NCBI GenBank assembly: GCA_022706825.1
Contig: JAKJBU010000001.1
Coordinates: 61,732-125,731, forward strand
Source of the DNA: Bacillota bacterium
GTDB taxonomy: Bacteria; Bacillota; Clostridia; Lutisporales; Lutisporaceae
Direction: 5' to 3'
Length of the DNA stretch: 64,000 bases
Part shown: positions 55,055 through 63,652 of the stretch, in pieces
How positions within the stretch are numbered: the stretch's first letter is position 1
Layout: each line of letters starts with the position of its first letter
Made by a program: the position numbers and the translations under genes
Notes under the pieces: model-generated
What the model was told of the DNA's origin: nothing
Databases searched by the model: none
Seen by the model: the letters and a program-made list of their open reading frames with translations, nothing else

Positions 55055-55686
55055 GCCCCCTTTTGAGCTATTATAAGGCAATAGCCGCATTTTATTTCTT
55101 TAAGCTTCCCGCTGTCAGTCCCCAGGTTTTCACATAATGCTTTTGCGCCATGTTCAAAAATCAACTGCCCCCACATCCTGTGAAGCTCATCACTGTAGTC
55201 TTCAAAAAGCTTAATATCAAACCCGCTCATTATGAGCTTATCCAGGATTTCCTCTTTTGCTTCTATGCGGCCCAACAGCCCCGAAAGCGCTGCACTTGAA
55301 CCTCTGGCATACATATCGGATATTATCAGATACCCTCCGGGCTTCAATACTCGCTGACACTCAGTCAAAACAAGCTCCGGATTATCCATTTTTGAGAAGC
55401 TGCACTCAAAAAGAAGCCCATCAAGTTCCTCGCTGTCAAAAGGCAATTCCGTACTGTCCCCGGCATAAACAAATTGAGTCACCGCCAGCTTCACTGCATC
55501 CTTATCCTTTTCGATCCCGCAGATATCATAGTCGTAATTCCGTCGGATATGCCGCACTGTGGCACCCAGCCCGCAGCCTATATCCGCAAGCTTTGCATCC
55601 TTCGAAAAACCACAAAATTCCAAGGCTCTTTCTGTTATTTTATAGCCCCCGGGGCGGCAGATATCACCGGTACAAATATTCTTCAT
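55051..55686 (-). CDS. SAM-dependent methyltransferase (DVU_1556-like)
   Basis: A 211-residue class I methyltransferase. 'LADIGCGLGATVRHI' (motif I, SAM binding), 'YDICGIEKDKDAV', 'LPFDSEELDGLLFECSFSKM' and 'VLKPGGYLIISDM' are visible. The N-terminal 'ICTGDICRPGGYKITERALEF' with a Cys pair is special to this subgroup and may bind metal or substrate. The start at 55686 overlaps the radical SAM stop as ATGA. The paired radical SAM/methyltransferase arrangement is constant in related molybdenum hydroxylase loci as I recall, which suggests a joint modification reaction of unknown product. Confidence 0.85.
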   Translation of the reverse strand: MKNICTGDICRPGGYKITERALEFCGFSKDAKLADIGCGLGATVRHIRRNYDYDICGIEKDKDAVKLAVTQFVYAGDSTELPFDSEELDGLLFECSFSKMDNPELVLTECQRVLKPGGYLIISDMYARGSSAALSGLLGRIEAKEEILDKLIMSGFDIKLFEDYSDELHRMWGQLIFEHGAKALCENLGTDSGKLKEIKCGYCLIIAQKGA

Positions 55687-56993
55687 GTCATATCCCATCC
55701 AGTCAGGTAATATGCGCAAAAAGGCACGAATCTTCCATTATCAAAAACATGCAGGCTGCACCTGCGCAGCCGTTCCAAATCCATATTCCCGGCATCCTGG
55801 AATGCCATGGCTGTAATTGTGAAGCCATGGGATTTTACACGCTTCAGGAAATAATCCATATCATGAATATCCGGCTTGCTGCAGCATGAATGCGATTCCT
55901 GCTCCTGCACCTGCCTCTCCCAGCGCCTTGCTACAAAAGCCCTGTTTTTATCGGCGGATACCGGTTCGCTTCCGCAGCAGTCCCCCTTGGAGGTATATTT
56001 ACCGGAAAGCGGCTCAATTCCATGAGGCATAACCACAAAGTCCCCATGAAAGCCGCAAAGGGGGTGGTCGCACCTGGAGGGTATCAGGTTTTTTGCTTTG
56101 ATCTGCCCCTTTGTCTGCACTTCAATATCATATATAAGCTCATCAAGAGTGTATCTTACCTCATCCACAGGCCTTTCGGGTATTCGTCCGAAATAACTTA
56201 CCGGCTGAAAATGAACACCTCTGACAGCAGGTGATTCTGCAATGGCAAAACGCAGCAGTTCCCCTATGTTATCGGTATTGACACCGGGAACCATAGTCGG
56301 TACAAGGGTCACACCTATATTGTAAGCTGCACAGTTCTCAATGGCCTGTTTTTTCAGGGCAAGTAAATCCACCCCTCGAAGCTTTCTGTTTATTTCATCG
56401 TTGGTCCCGTCAAACTGCATAAATACAAAAGATAACCCGGCCTCAGCCAGCTTTCTTACAAATTCTTTATCTTCAGCCAACCGTATTCCGTTGCTGTTAA
56501 GCTGCACATACCTGCAGCCCGCCTCCTTGGCACTGCTTATGATTTCGGGAAGATCATCCCTTACAGTAGGCTCACCGCCGCTGAGCTGTACCAGCGTTTT
56601 GCCCGGTACTGCCAGCTGCCGCAGCCAGGCCTGCACTTGCTCCAGGCTTGGATCATCTGTATTCCTGCTGTCTGCAAAACAGTATTTACATCTCAGATTG
56701 CAGCGGCTTGTCACCTCCAGGAGAACACAGCATGTCCCCTGCCTATGTTCGGGGCAGATACCGCAAGCCTTTGGGCAATTGAGGTTTTCGTTCTTCTTTA
56801 TTCTTGGTGTGTCACCTATCCACTCACCGATAGGAGTCTTGGAGCGCCATATTACACTGGAAAAGAAGCCGTGCTGTACACACTTCTTCTGTAAATAAAC
56901 ATTACTGCCAATTTCAACATGCTGCGCCGGAATGCGGCTCAGACAAACCGGGCATACGCTATAGGTGCTTCGTATTATTTTCGGTATACTCAT
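55683..56993 (-). CDS. Radical SAM protein, TrsS-like
   Basis: A 436-residue radical SAM enzyme. A zinc-ribbon-like N-terminus (CPVCLSRIPAQ; KKCVQHG) leads to the cluster motif CNLRCKYC (C-x3-C-x2-C) near residue 98, 'LSGGEPTVRDDLPEII' and 'LNSNGIRLA'. The C-terminal region has several Cys (CDHPLCGFHGDF; GDCCGS; SHSCCSKP; GRFVPFCAYYLTG) that could hold extra clusters. From memory, relatives called TrsS are sometimes selenoproteins; here all such positions read as Cys. It begins directly after the zinc-ribbon gene stop (0 nt gap, GGAGG RBS). The substrate is unknown. Confidence 0.87.
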   Translation of the reverse strand: MSIPKIIRSTYSVCPVCLSRIPAQHVEIGSNVYLQKKCVQHGFFSSVIWRSKTPIGEWIGDTPRIKKNENLNCPKACGICPEHRQGTCCVLLEVTSRCNLRCKYCFADSRNTDDPSLEQVQAWLRQLAVPGKTLVQLSGGEPTVRDDLPEIISSAKEAGCRYVQLNSNGIRLAEDKEFVRKLAEAGLSFVFMQFDGTNDEINRKLRGVDLLALKKQAIENCAAYNIGVTLVPTMVPGVNTDNIGELLRFAIAESPAVRGVHFQPVSYFGRIPERPVDEVRYTLDELIYDIEVQTKGQIKAKNLIPSRCDHPLCGFHGDFVVMPHGIEPLSGKYTSKGDCCGSEPVSADKNRAFVARRWERQVQEQESHSCCSKPDIHDMDYFLKRVKSHGFTITAMAFQDAGNMDLERLRRCSLHVFDNGRFVPFCAYYLTGWDMT

Positions 56994-57188
56994 CTATTTG
57001 TCCTCCAGTTGCATCTCAACCTCAGCCATGCGCCCCTTGACCAGCTCTTCGGGAATAAAAACCTCACCGCAATCCGGACATTTAAGTATGTCGGTGAAAA
57101 AGCTGTGGCCCAAATACTTGAAATATACTTTTTTCGGTATCAGTTCCTTTTTGCACTTACAGCATATGATAACCTTATTATCCGCCAT
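56994..57188 (-). CDS. Small zinc-ribbon/redox protein (DVU_1557-like)
   Basis: A 64-residue protein with two Cys pairs: 'ICCKCKKEL' at the start and 'LKCPDCGEVFIPEEL' in the middle, separated by an aromatic stretch (VYFKYLGHSFFTDI). The pattern suggests a zinc ribbon or rubredoxin-like site. It matches in size and order the small redox protein of the Desulfovibrio aldehyde oxidoreductase locus as remembered. RBS AGAGGAGG overlaps the end of the preceding gene. It may deliver electrons or act as a scaffold for the modification enzymes downstream. Confidence 0.8.
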   Translation of the reverse strand: MADNKVIICCKCKKELIPKKVYFKYLGHSFFTDILKCPDCGEVFIPEELVKGRMAEVEMQLEDK

Positions 57189-57191
57189 TTG

Positions 57192-59441
57192 TCAGGCCTC
57201 CTCTATGCTCATCCGGTGACAGTATGCATTAATCAGATTGAATTTCCCGTCCTCAGGAAGGTATTCTACCCAATAGGTCATTTTTCCTATCTGCAGATGC
57301 CCGAAAAAATGGCCGGATTCCGGGATCTGAACCTTCCGCCCGGTGCTTTCACAATGCTCGATCACCGTCTCAATATCTGTTTCCAGTATCATTTCCTTAT
57401 GCAGCTTTTGTCTGAGTTCCGGTGTTATAAGCAGCTTTATCCTGCTTTCCTTTTGTTCCATAATAGCTTCATCCCTCCAAAACTCGCTGAGCAGCTTGTG
57501 CTTAAGGTTTATGCGGTTGCTTCTGCGCTGGGTAATGGTTGGCAGCATTTGATCCTTATCATGGGATCCAAATATTATATCTAATATATGATATACGGGC
57601 TTTTTCGCTGCGTCAAAAATATCACGGCAATTAATGCAATATGTGATATAAGGATTGCTGTTCTGAGAGATTCTGGCCTTAACAACCTCCCGGGCGAAGG
57701 ATGGGTTCGCGATTGACACCTGCCCGCCCCAGCTGCAGCACTTGGCGTACTTTCCCTCGTAAGGAAGCGGTTCAAGGCTGAAACCGGCCTTTTCCGCTAT
57801 CTCCCGTATTACATGCTGAAGCTCCGGCTCTTCCCTGGTGGTGCAAGGGTCAAAAACCGATACGGTATCTCCGTTGACTCTTGGAGATGGTTTAATGCCT
57901 AATTCAGACATTAAGTTGTATAGAAATATACCCTCGATTTCCGGCAGATATTTCCGGAACATTTGCCTGCAGGTGGGACATGCAAAGACAGCGATCGGTT
58001 TCCCGAGGGAAATCCAATCCTCCCGAAGCTTGGCAACGGCCGCCTCATGAAGCTGTTCATCTCCCGCCCATTCGGCAGGAGCGCCGCAGCAGCCGAGTAT
58101 CAGGGCTGTATCCGGGTTTTTTTCCCTCAGGAATCGGTAGCTTTCAATAACATACCAAGGGTCCGATGCTCCCAGCTGACATCCTGGGAAGAATACATAC
58201 CTGCTTTTGTCAAACCCCTTCGGAAGCTTACACATTCCTGCTGCCTCGCTGTTGGTGAATTCCATATCCTGCAGCCAGAAATCATGAAATGCCCACGGCA
58301 TGGCACCTTTTCCTCGCATTGCCCGGTGGCTTTGCAGCAGAAAATCCCCTGTGTCAATTTCCTGCGGGCAGATTCCTTTGCAAAGTCCGCATTGGTTGCA
58401 GGTAGAAATAAGGCGGGTTGCGACAGTTCCGTTTCCGTCCAGTGTTCCGGGGTTAACCGTAATTTCTACTTCTTCTCCTATTCTTTTGGGATATTTTCCA
58501 TAATAGCTCATCAAGTCACAATGACGTACACAAGCGTCACAGGAGCACCTTAGGCAGCGTTTGGCCTCATACAGGGCATTTTCCTGGGTAAATACTTCTC
58601 CTTCATCGGGAAGCACAGGCTTCATATAGCTGATAAGATCAGTATTTATCAATATTTCCGTTTTGTCCTTTGCTTTAGGCTGATTCATGTTACCGGTCTT
58701 TATATACCGTTCAATGGCGTTTATCGCCTGAAGCCCATCGGCAAGGGCCTCTATTATATTTCTTCCGCATAATTCTCCACCCATAAAAACACCGGGTTTG
58801 TCACTGGCAAAGGCACCTTCCGGATCAGGCTTCAGTCCAAAATCCGTCCCCCCTTTACCGGTGGCAACATATATGGCATCAAAGTCCAACTCATCCAGAC
58901 TTGTTATTTCCGTATTCAAGTTAAGGGTATATTTTTCATGCATAAACTGCCGCTCAATGTCGGCCAAAAAAACTTCAGGGGGCAGAACATCCCATAAATG
59001 CCCGCCTATCCTGTCTGTTCTTTCAAATACCGTTACATTGTATTTTTTTGACGCCAATCGGAGCGCACATCCAAGTCCGCTGATGCCGGCGCCTATTATT
59101 GCTATTTTCTTATTCTTTGGAGCCAGGTTATAGCTATTGGGGTTTAAATCCCTCGCATACTTTATGGCAGCCTTTTCAAGATGCTTCATGGCAATTGCCT
59201 CGTCCTTCAAGCGTCTGGGACATACGTTTTTGCATGGCTCATGGCATAATTCGGACACAATGCCCGGGAATCCAACTGTATTCAAATAGGTTCTGTAGGC
59301 TGCATTAAAGCCACCGCGCTGCATTTTGGGCATAAAGTCATGAATATCCAGATGAAATGGGCAGGCAGCAGTGCAAAAGGCAGGTTCGTTCTGCAGGCAG
59401 GTTTTTATTTTTTCTTTAAACTTTTCCATTTCAAGTACCAA
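57192..59441 (-). CDS. Pyridine nucleotide-disulfide oxidoreductase/Fe-S dicluster/CCG-domain fusion
   Basis: A 749-residue electron-transfer fusion. An N-terminal GltD-type Fe-S segment (CTAACPFHLDI; CHEPCKNVCPRR) leads to a FAD/NAD Rossmann domain (IAIIGAGISGLGCALRLA, about 110-270). Two [4Fe-4S] motifs follow (CLRCSCDACVRHC; CNQCGLCKGICP), and then two HdrB-like CCG regions (FFPGCQLG...GCCGAPAEWAG; FDPCTTRE...KCCSWGGQVS...YCINCRD). A 120-residue tail ends the protein. It probably links NAD(P)H or ferredoxin to the molybdenum hydroxylase upstream, which has no FAD domain of its own. Start TTG 59441 with AAAGGTG RBS; an in-frame ATG 12 nt later is possible. Confidence 0.88.
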   Translation of the reverse strand: MVLEMEKFKEKIKTCLQNEPAFCTAACPFHLDIHDFMPKMQRGGFNAAYRTYLNTVGFPGIVSELCHEPCKNVCPRRLKDEAIAMKHLEKAAIKYARDLNPNSYNLAPKNKKIAIIGAGISGLGCALRLASKKYNVTVFERTDRIGGHLWDVLPPEVFLADIERQFMHEKYTLNLNTEITSLDELDFDAIYVATGKGGTDFGLKPDPEGAFASDKPGVFMGGELCGRNIIEALADGLQAINAIERYIKTGNMNQPKAKDKTEILINTDLISYMKPVLPDEGEVFTQENALYEAKRCLRCSCDACVRHCDLMSYYGKYPKRIGEEVEITVNPGTLDGNGTVATRLISTCNQCGLCKGICPQEIDTGDFLLQSHRAMRGKGAMPWAFHDFWLQDMEFTNSEAAGMCKLPKGFDKSRYVFFPGCQLGASDPWYVIESYRFLREKNPDTALILGCCGAPAEWAGDEQLHEAAVAKLREDWISLGKPIAVFACPTCRQMFRKYLPEIEGIFLYNLMSELGIKPSPRVNGDTVSVFDPCTTREEPELQHVIREIAEKAGFSLEPLPYEGKYAKCCSWGGQVSIANPSFAREVVKARISQNSNPYITYCINCRDIFDAAKKPVYHILDIIFGSHDKDQMLPTITQRRSNRINLKHKLLSEFWRDEAIMEQKESRIKLLITPELRQKLHKEMILETDIETVIEHCESTGRKVQIPESGHFFGHLQIGKMTYWVEYLPEDGKFNLINAYCHRMSIEEA

Positions 59442-59481
59442 TATGCACCTTTCTCAGCTAGGATAAATCATTATGGTATTG

Positions 59482-59521
59482 TTGCGCCCGAATTATGCAA
59501 TTCTGCGTAATCCGGGCGCAA
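59482..59521 (-). other. Intercistronic hairpin after the hydroxylase gene
   Basis: TTGCGCCCGGATTACGC / GCATAATTCGGGCGCAA with a 6-nt loop and two mismatches lies in the 111-nt gap between the hydroxylase and the oxidoreductase genes. There is no U-tract after it, so it more likely stabilises mRNA or sets differential expression than terminates. Confidence 0.6.
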
Positions 59522-59552
59522 ATCAATATTTCAGTTCAGCTGCAATCTTTGA

Positions 59553-62474
59553 TTAGAAGAATCTCTCTGCGGTGGCGTCCCCTAACGGGATAAAGAAATC
59601 ATCGCCGCCGTACTTAACGGGATTTGCCTTTATGTTTTCAAGTTCATCGTACAAGTCGGAGCCAAGGAAGTATTTCTTTGGCGGTTCTATCTTTCCGCCG
59701 GCTGCGAGTATATCCAGCCCCGCTTTCACCTTTTCAGGCGTAGCAGGCATCTCATAGATGCGCACACCACAGGCATTATCGATAGCGTTCAGAACCGCTA
59801 CATGCCCGGATGACTGGAAAGCTTCGGAAGCTCCCGAGGAACCGAAGGGGCCGACCTCATCCGGCCTTTCATAGTGAATAACATTGATTTCATCCGGAAT
59901 ATCCTTTATATACGGCACACCGGCACCTAACATATTTGAATGCTTTTCTACATCATCGTAATTTTCACTGAGGGCAAAGCCTATGCAGTGAGATATGCCG
60001 CCGTATGCCTGGCCGTTTACGGCATCTATGTTTCCTATTTTACCTACATCATCCACGCAGGTGAAGCGAAGGACTCTTACCTTGCCTGTAGCAGTGTCAA
60101 CTTCCACCTCTGCCAGGTTCAGGCAATAAGTATAGGCAGGAGTGGGATCTCCGATACCGGTATTGGGATCCAGGCGGCAAATCCCCGGAATGGTTGTATT
60201 TGAATATGTAGCTTGATACTTTGTCGGAATTCCTTCGGCTGCCATTTCATCATATGTCCTGTAGGTGCCGTCAGGCTTACGCATAGCGTTCATAAGCTTT
60301 TCTGCGGCAAGTATGGTTGCTTTACCGCTCATGAAGTGTGTACGGCTTGCACCTGACATACCGCTGTCCGGGCAAAGCTTGGTATCATTCTGAACAAGCC
60401 TGATCTGATCCGGTTTTACCCCCAGAGGCTTAAGCGCCTCCAATGTTAACATTAAGGAACCGATATCACCGCCCTGGCCCAATTCCTGATAGGTATCATA
60501 TTTAGAGAAGGTATTGTCAGGATTAAGCTCTAATGCAACGGAAGAACTGTCGGTACCGCCTTCAGTGACATTGAAGCCTCCCCATGAAAGACCTACGCCG
60601 CGGCGCTTCTGTGGTGTATCAGCTGCTTTCGCTTCCGCAACAGCCTTTTCATAATAAGGCCGCATAATCTTCATTATTTCCTCCATAGGATACTGGCGGA
60701 ACGGGTAGCTGTTTATATTGGTGTCCCCTTCCCTTGCAATATTTATCCAGCGGAACTCGAAAGGATCAATTCCGGCTTTCTTTGCAAGCATATCCATCAT
60801 AGCCTCGGATAAAGTATACGCCTGAGGAGAACCGTAAGCGCGGTAAGCTGTACCGAAGTTATGGTTAGTGTTGGCTATACGGGTAAGGCCGGCTGCATTA
60901 GGTACTTTATAGGGGAAGAAAGCAAAGCGGACTTGTTTTGTCATCAGATCGTCTCCGCCCCACGAGTAGGCACCATGATCCATCCCAAAGTCAAATTCAA
61001 CCGCCGTAATTTTCCCATTTTCATCACAAGCCGCACGCCCGTTGGAGTGGCAGGGGCAGCGTTTCCCCGAAAAATGCTGGTGCTCTTCATAGCTCATGGA
61101 TAAAGCTACCGGCATTTTTGTTACTACGGCTGCAGCGGCAGCCAGGCAAATATCTCCTGCGTTGGTAGACCAACCGAAGCTGGCTCCTGTGGGGTTCATG
61201 ACAATGCGCAATTTATCCTTTGGAATGCCGACTGAATCGCCCATACGTCCCTTTGATGAATAAACCCCTTGAGATTTGCACTGAATTGTCAGATTGTCCT
61301 CTTCATCAAAGTAAGCCTGGACTGTAGTACCTTCAATGGTCAAATGCGGTTCCCGGGTAGAATAAAAGCTACCGGACACACTGTAAGCAGAATTGTCTAT
61401 TACTTCCTGCACCTTGGCGGCATCTTCCAGACCTACACCCTTCAAAACCGGCTGCATAGAGAAAATATTGGGTGTATCTTCATGAATACGCATTGCATCC
61501 GGCATAACAGCATCCAGATAGCTAAGGTATTCAGGCAATTTTTCAATTTCTACTTTAACCTTTGCCGCTGCAGCACGGGCATGCTCCTTTGTATCAGCAA
61601 CAGCAAGGGCTACAACATCGCCATAACGGAATATTCTATCCTCACACAACACCTTACGGCTGGGAACCATAACTGTAGTACGTTCATGGAACTGAGCCTC
61701 GGCCATCACATTTGTGCCTCCGGCCTCCTTGAGTTCCTTGTGCGTAATAATCTTTACCACTCCCGGCATCTTCTCTGCTTCGGAGGTATCAATCTTTAAA
61801 ATCTTTGCATGGTGGGCAATCCTGGGCTGCACCACTGCGACATGGAGAGCCTCTGCCGGCATCTTAAGCTCCTGGTCGTCTCCATAATCGGCAAGTCCGC
61901 AGACCTTGGCAAGTGCAGTAGGACGAACAACCGGCTTACCATAATACTCATTGTCCTTCGGAAGTTTAAAGGAAATGTCTTCTATTGTTGCCTCACCGCG
62001 GACAACCTTTGCTGCTGCCATAACAGCGTCAACAATCTGCTTATAGCCCGTACAGCGACAAACATTTCGGTGTTTCTGGAACCAATCTCTGACCTCTTCA
62101 CGGGTTGGGTTATTGTTTTCCAGCAAAAGCCCATAAGCGGATACGATAAACCCGGGTGTACAGAAACCGCATTGCACAGCACCATAGTTCATCCATGCGA
62201 CTTGCAGCGGATGCAAGTTATTCGGGGTGCCAATACCTTCGATAGTAATTACCTTGCTGTACTCTTCAACAGTACTGATTTTTTTCGTACAAGAGCGAAT
62301 CACTTTGCCGTTCAGAATAACTGAACAAGCACCGCATACCCCTGTACCACAGCCAACCTTAACACCCGTCAACCCCATACGGCGCAGAACAGAAGCCAGC
62401 GTGTCCTTTTCCGGGTTGCAGGCAAACATTCGATTTGCGCCATTGACGTTAAGCCACATTTTTCTAAGCTTCAT
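59553..62474 (-). CDS. MOP-type molybdenum hydroxylase (aldehyde oxidoreductase family)
   Basis: A 973-residue single-chain molybdo-iron-sulfur hydroxylase of the xanthine oxidase family. The plant-ferredoxin [2Fe-2S] site uses Cys42, 47, 50 and 62 (GCGTGVCGACSV). The second cluster uses 'QCGFCTPGF' and 'NVCRCTGY'. There is no FAD domain. The molybdopterin domains start near 180 and end with the active-site Glu motif 'GSSGASEAFQSSG'. The layout and Cys spacing match Desulfovibrio aldehyde oxidoreductase (MOP). Substrates could be aldehydes or N-heterocycles such as purines. ATG 62474 is preferred over 62480 because AAGGAGG then has 9-nt spacing. First gene of an eight-gene operon. Confidence 0.92.
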   Translation of the reverse strand: MKLRKMWLNVNGANRMFACNPEKDTLASVLRRMGLTGVKVGCGTGVCGACSVILNGKVIRSCTKKISTVEEYSKVITIEGIGTPNNLHPLQVAWMNYGAVQCGFCTPGFIVSAYGLLLENNNPTREEVRDWFQKHRNVCRCTGYKQIVDAVMAAAKVVRGEATIEDISFKLPKDNEYYGKPVVRPTALAKVCGLADYGDDQELKMPAEALHVAVVQPRIAHHAKILKIDTSEAEKMPGVVKIITHKELKEAGGTNVMAEAQFHERTTVMVPSRKVLCEDRIFRYGDVVALAVADTKEHARAAAAKVKVEIEKLPEYLSYLDAVMPDAMRIHEDTPNIFSMQPVLKGVGLEDAAKVQEVIDNSAYSVSGSFYSTREPHLTIEGTTVQAYFDEEDNLTIQCKSQGVYSSKGRMGDSVGIPKDKLRIVMNPTGASFGWSTNAGDICLAAAAAVVTKMPVALSMSYEEHQHFSGKRCPCHSNGRAACDENGKITAVEFDFGMDHGAYSWGGDDLMTKQVRFAFFPYKVPNAAGLTRIANTNHNFGTAYRAYGSPQAYTLSEAMMDMLAKKAGIDPFEFRWINIAREGDTNINSYPFRQYPMEEIMKIMRPYYEKAVAEAKAADTPQKRRGVGLSWGGFNVTEGGTDSSSVALELNPDNTFSKYDTYQELGQGGDIGSLMLTLEALKPLGVKPDQIRLVQNDTKLCPDSGMSGASRTHFMSGKATILAAEKLMNAMRKPDGTYRTYDEMAAEGIPTKYQATYSNTTIPGICRLDPNTGIGDPTPAYTYCLNLAEVEVDTATGKVRVLRFTCVDDVGKIGNIDAVNGQAYGGISHCIGFALSENYDDVEKHSNMLGAGVPYIKDIPDEINVIHYERPDEVGPFGSSGASEAFQSSGHVAVLNAIDNACGVRIYEMPATPEKVKAGLDILAAGGKIEPPKKYFLGSDLYDELENIKANPVKYGGDDFFIPLGDATAERFF

Positions 62475-62576
62475 ACACATATACCTCCTTAATTTTTATG
62501 AGTCTGCCAATATTAAAGAAAACTGGAATTATTAACTACTCTATCTGATGGGATAATATTGATTGTTTGATTATAT

Positions 62577-62607
62577 AAAAAACGGTGCGCCCAAAAAGAT
62601 CGCACCG
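62577..62607 (-). terminator. Terminator in the hydroxylase leader
   Basis: CGGTGCG / CGCACCG with an 11-nt loop, followed on the minus strand by TTTTTT. It lies between the promoter and the hydroxylase start, so it must be conditional. Confidence 0.8.
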
Positions 62608-62744
62608 CATATATAATCAAACAAAAATAAAAATGATTACTACTGCGATAACGACTCCTCTACAACAGGTGGCATAGGTGTTTCCCTATATACCCTAATG
62701 TTCTTATTCCCATAGCATAAGCTTTACTTAATAGAATCGGAGTC
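62608..62744 (-). promoter_or_regulatory. Structured leader, candidate riboswitch of the hydroxylase operon
   Basis: A long-range stem GACTCC (62744-62739) / GGAGTC (62658-62653) encloses about 80 nt. Inside are one hairpin (CTTAT/ATAAG) and a longer one (GGTATATAGG / CCTATGCC around GAAACA). The sequence just after the closing stem, ATCGCA, can pair with TGCGAT in the 5' arm of the following terminator. This gives mutually exclusive antiterminator and terminator folds. A molybdenum-cofactor riboswitch is an obvious candidate given the gene, but I could not match the class consensus with confidence. Confidence 0.5.
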
Positions 62745-62768
62745 AATTACGTAATTCTGTTCATAATA

Positions 62769-62798
62769 ATGATATACTAGGCATGTTATTTTTGTCAA
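62769..62798 (-). promoter_or_regulatory. Promoter of the molybdenum hydroxylase operon
   Basis: The minus strand has TTGACA (62798-62793), 18 bp, then TATCAT (62774-62769). Transcription would begin near 62762, about 290 nt ahead of the start codon, leaving room for the structured leader. Confidence 0.7.
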
Positions 62799-62954
62799 TA
62801 TTGGCGTATAATATGCATTCCATAAACTCTGAAATGATATTCCGAATTGCTTCATCTCTTACGGCAGCCCTTGACATTTCAAATCGTACAAATTATATTC
62901 TAATATAAGGCACATAGTGAATTCATCTTATATTACCGGAGGTGTTTCAGAGCT

Positions 62955-63395
62955 ATGGAAAACATCATGACATTGGAAAAAGTCAATGAGCTTCGGTCCC
63001 AGGGCTTTAACTGTTCCCAGATTGTGTTCCTGTACGGATCTGAAAGGTTAGGGCTGGAACCGGAAAAAGCATTAAAAATCGCAGGAGCTTTCGGCGGCGG
63101 AATGTATAATGGTGAAACCTGCGGCTGTGTAACAGGCGCACTAATGGTTTTGGGATTAAAATATGGCCAATCTGTGCCCTATGATTTAGCGGCAAAGAAT
63201 CTTCTCATTCAAAAAAAGACAGGATTTGAAGAAAAATTTAAAGAAGCTCATGAAACCCTCATCTGCAAAGAAATACTTGGTTATGACATCTCCAATCCTT
63301 CAGAAAAATCAATAATTGTGGAAAAAGGATTGCTGGACGAAATCTGCCCTTATCTCATATGGGACGCTTGCCAGATACTTGATGAAATGCTGTAA
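62955..63395 (+). CDS. C-GCAxxG-C-C family protein (DVU_1555-like)
   Basis: A 146-residue protein of the C_GCAxxG_C_C family. It has 'RSQGFNCSQIVFLYG' with the first Cys, 'GAFGGGMYNGETCGCVTGALMVLGL' as the core motif, then 'LICKEILGYDIS' and 'DEICPYLIWDACQIL'. RBS GGAGGTG precedes ATG 62955. It is divergent from the molybdenum hydroxylase operon. A protein of this family belongs to the Desulfovibrio aldehyde oxidoreductase neighbourhood as I recall, which supports a functional tie, perhaps as a metal- or sulfur-carrying partner. Confidence 0.87.
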   Translation: MENIMTLEKVNELRSQGFNCSQIVFLYGSERLGLEPEKALKIAGAFGGGMYNGETCGCVTGALMVLGLKYGQSVPYDLAAKNLLIQKKTGFEEKFKEAHETLICKEILGYDISNPSEKSIIVEKGLLDEICPYLIWDACQILDEML

Positions 63396-63479
63396 ACACT
63401 AATGCTATGTGTTTCAAATCATTGATTTCCCTCCCTTGGAAGCACAAATCAATTCCGGTTATCTGCGGTACAAAATAAA

Positions 63480-63507
63480 AGATAGGTACACTATTGAGTA
63501 CCTATCT
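63480..63507. repeat. AGATAGGTAC palindrome after C-GCAxxG-C-C gene
   Basis: Perfect 10-bp arms AGATAGGTAC / GTACCTATCT with an 8-nt loop. There is no U-tract on the plus strand. It shares the TAGGTAC core and layout with 52241-52268, so related hairpins bracket the molybdenum gene set. Confidence 0.5.
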
Positions 63508-63549
63508 GCACTAAAGCTTCCCATTACCTATCAGTTACGTTAGCGCGTG

Positions 63550-63652
63550 ACATACTCCCACCACCTAAGAGGTGGGGGCTTCTTGGGACGTACCGACTAA
63601 TGTCGATATAATTACCAAGCTATCCCCGTTTGCCCAACGGTTCTTTGTAGTA
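63550..63652 (-). ncRNA. TnpB right-end/omega-RNA region
   Basis: Downstream of tnpB the minus strand contains the subterminal hairpin CCCCCACCTCTTAGGTGGTGGG followed by AGTATGTCAC, the usual right end of clostridial IS605-group elements. In this group the transcript covering the tnpB 3' end and right end is the omega RNA. The guide is the flanking sequence beyond the element, here starting about GCGCTAACG (63548 downward). Confidence 0.6.

Noticed and set aside
62653..62744. Purine riboswitch upstream of the hydroxylase
   Set aside because: The conserved purine-aptamer loop sequences are absent despite the three-stem look.
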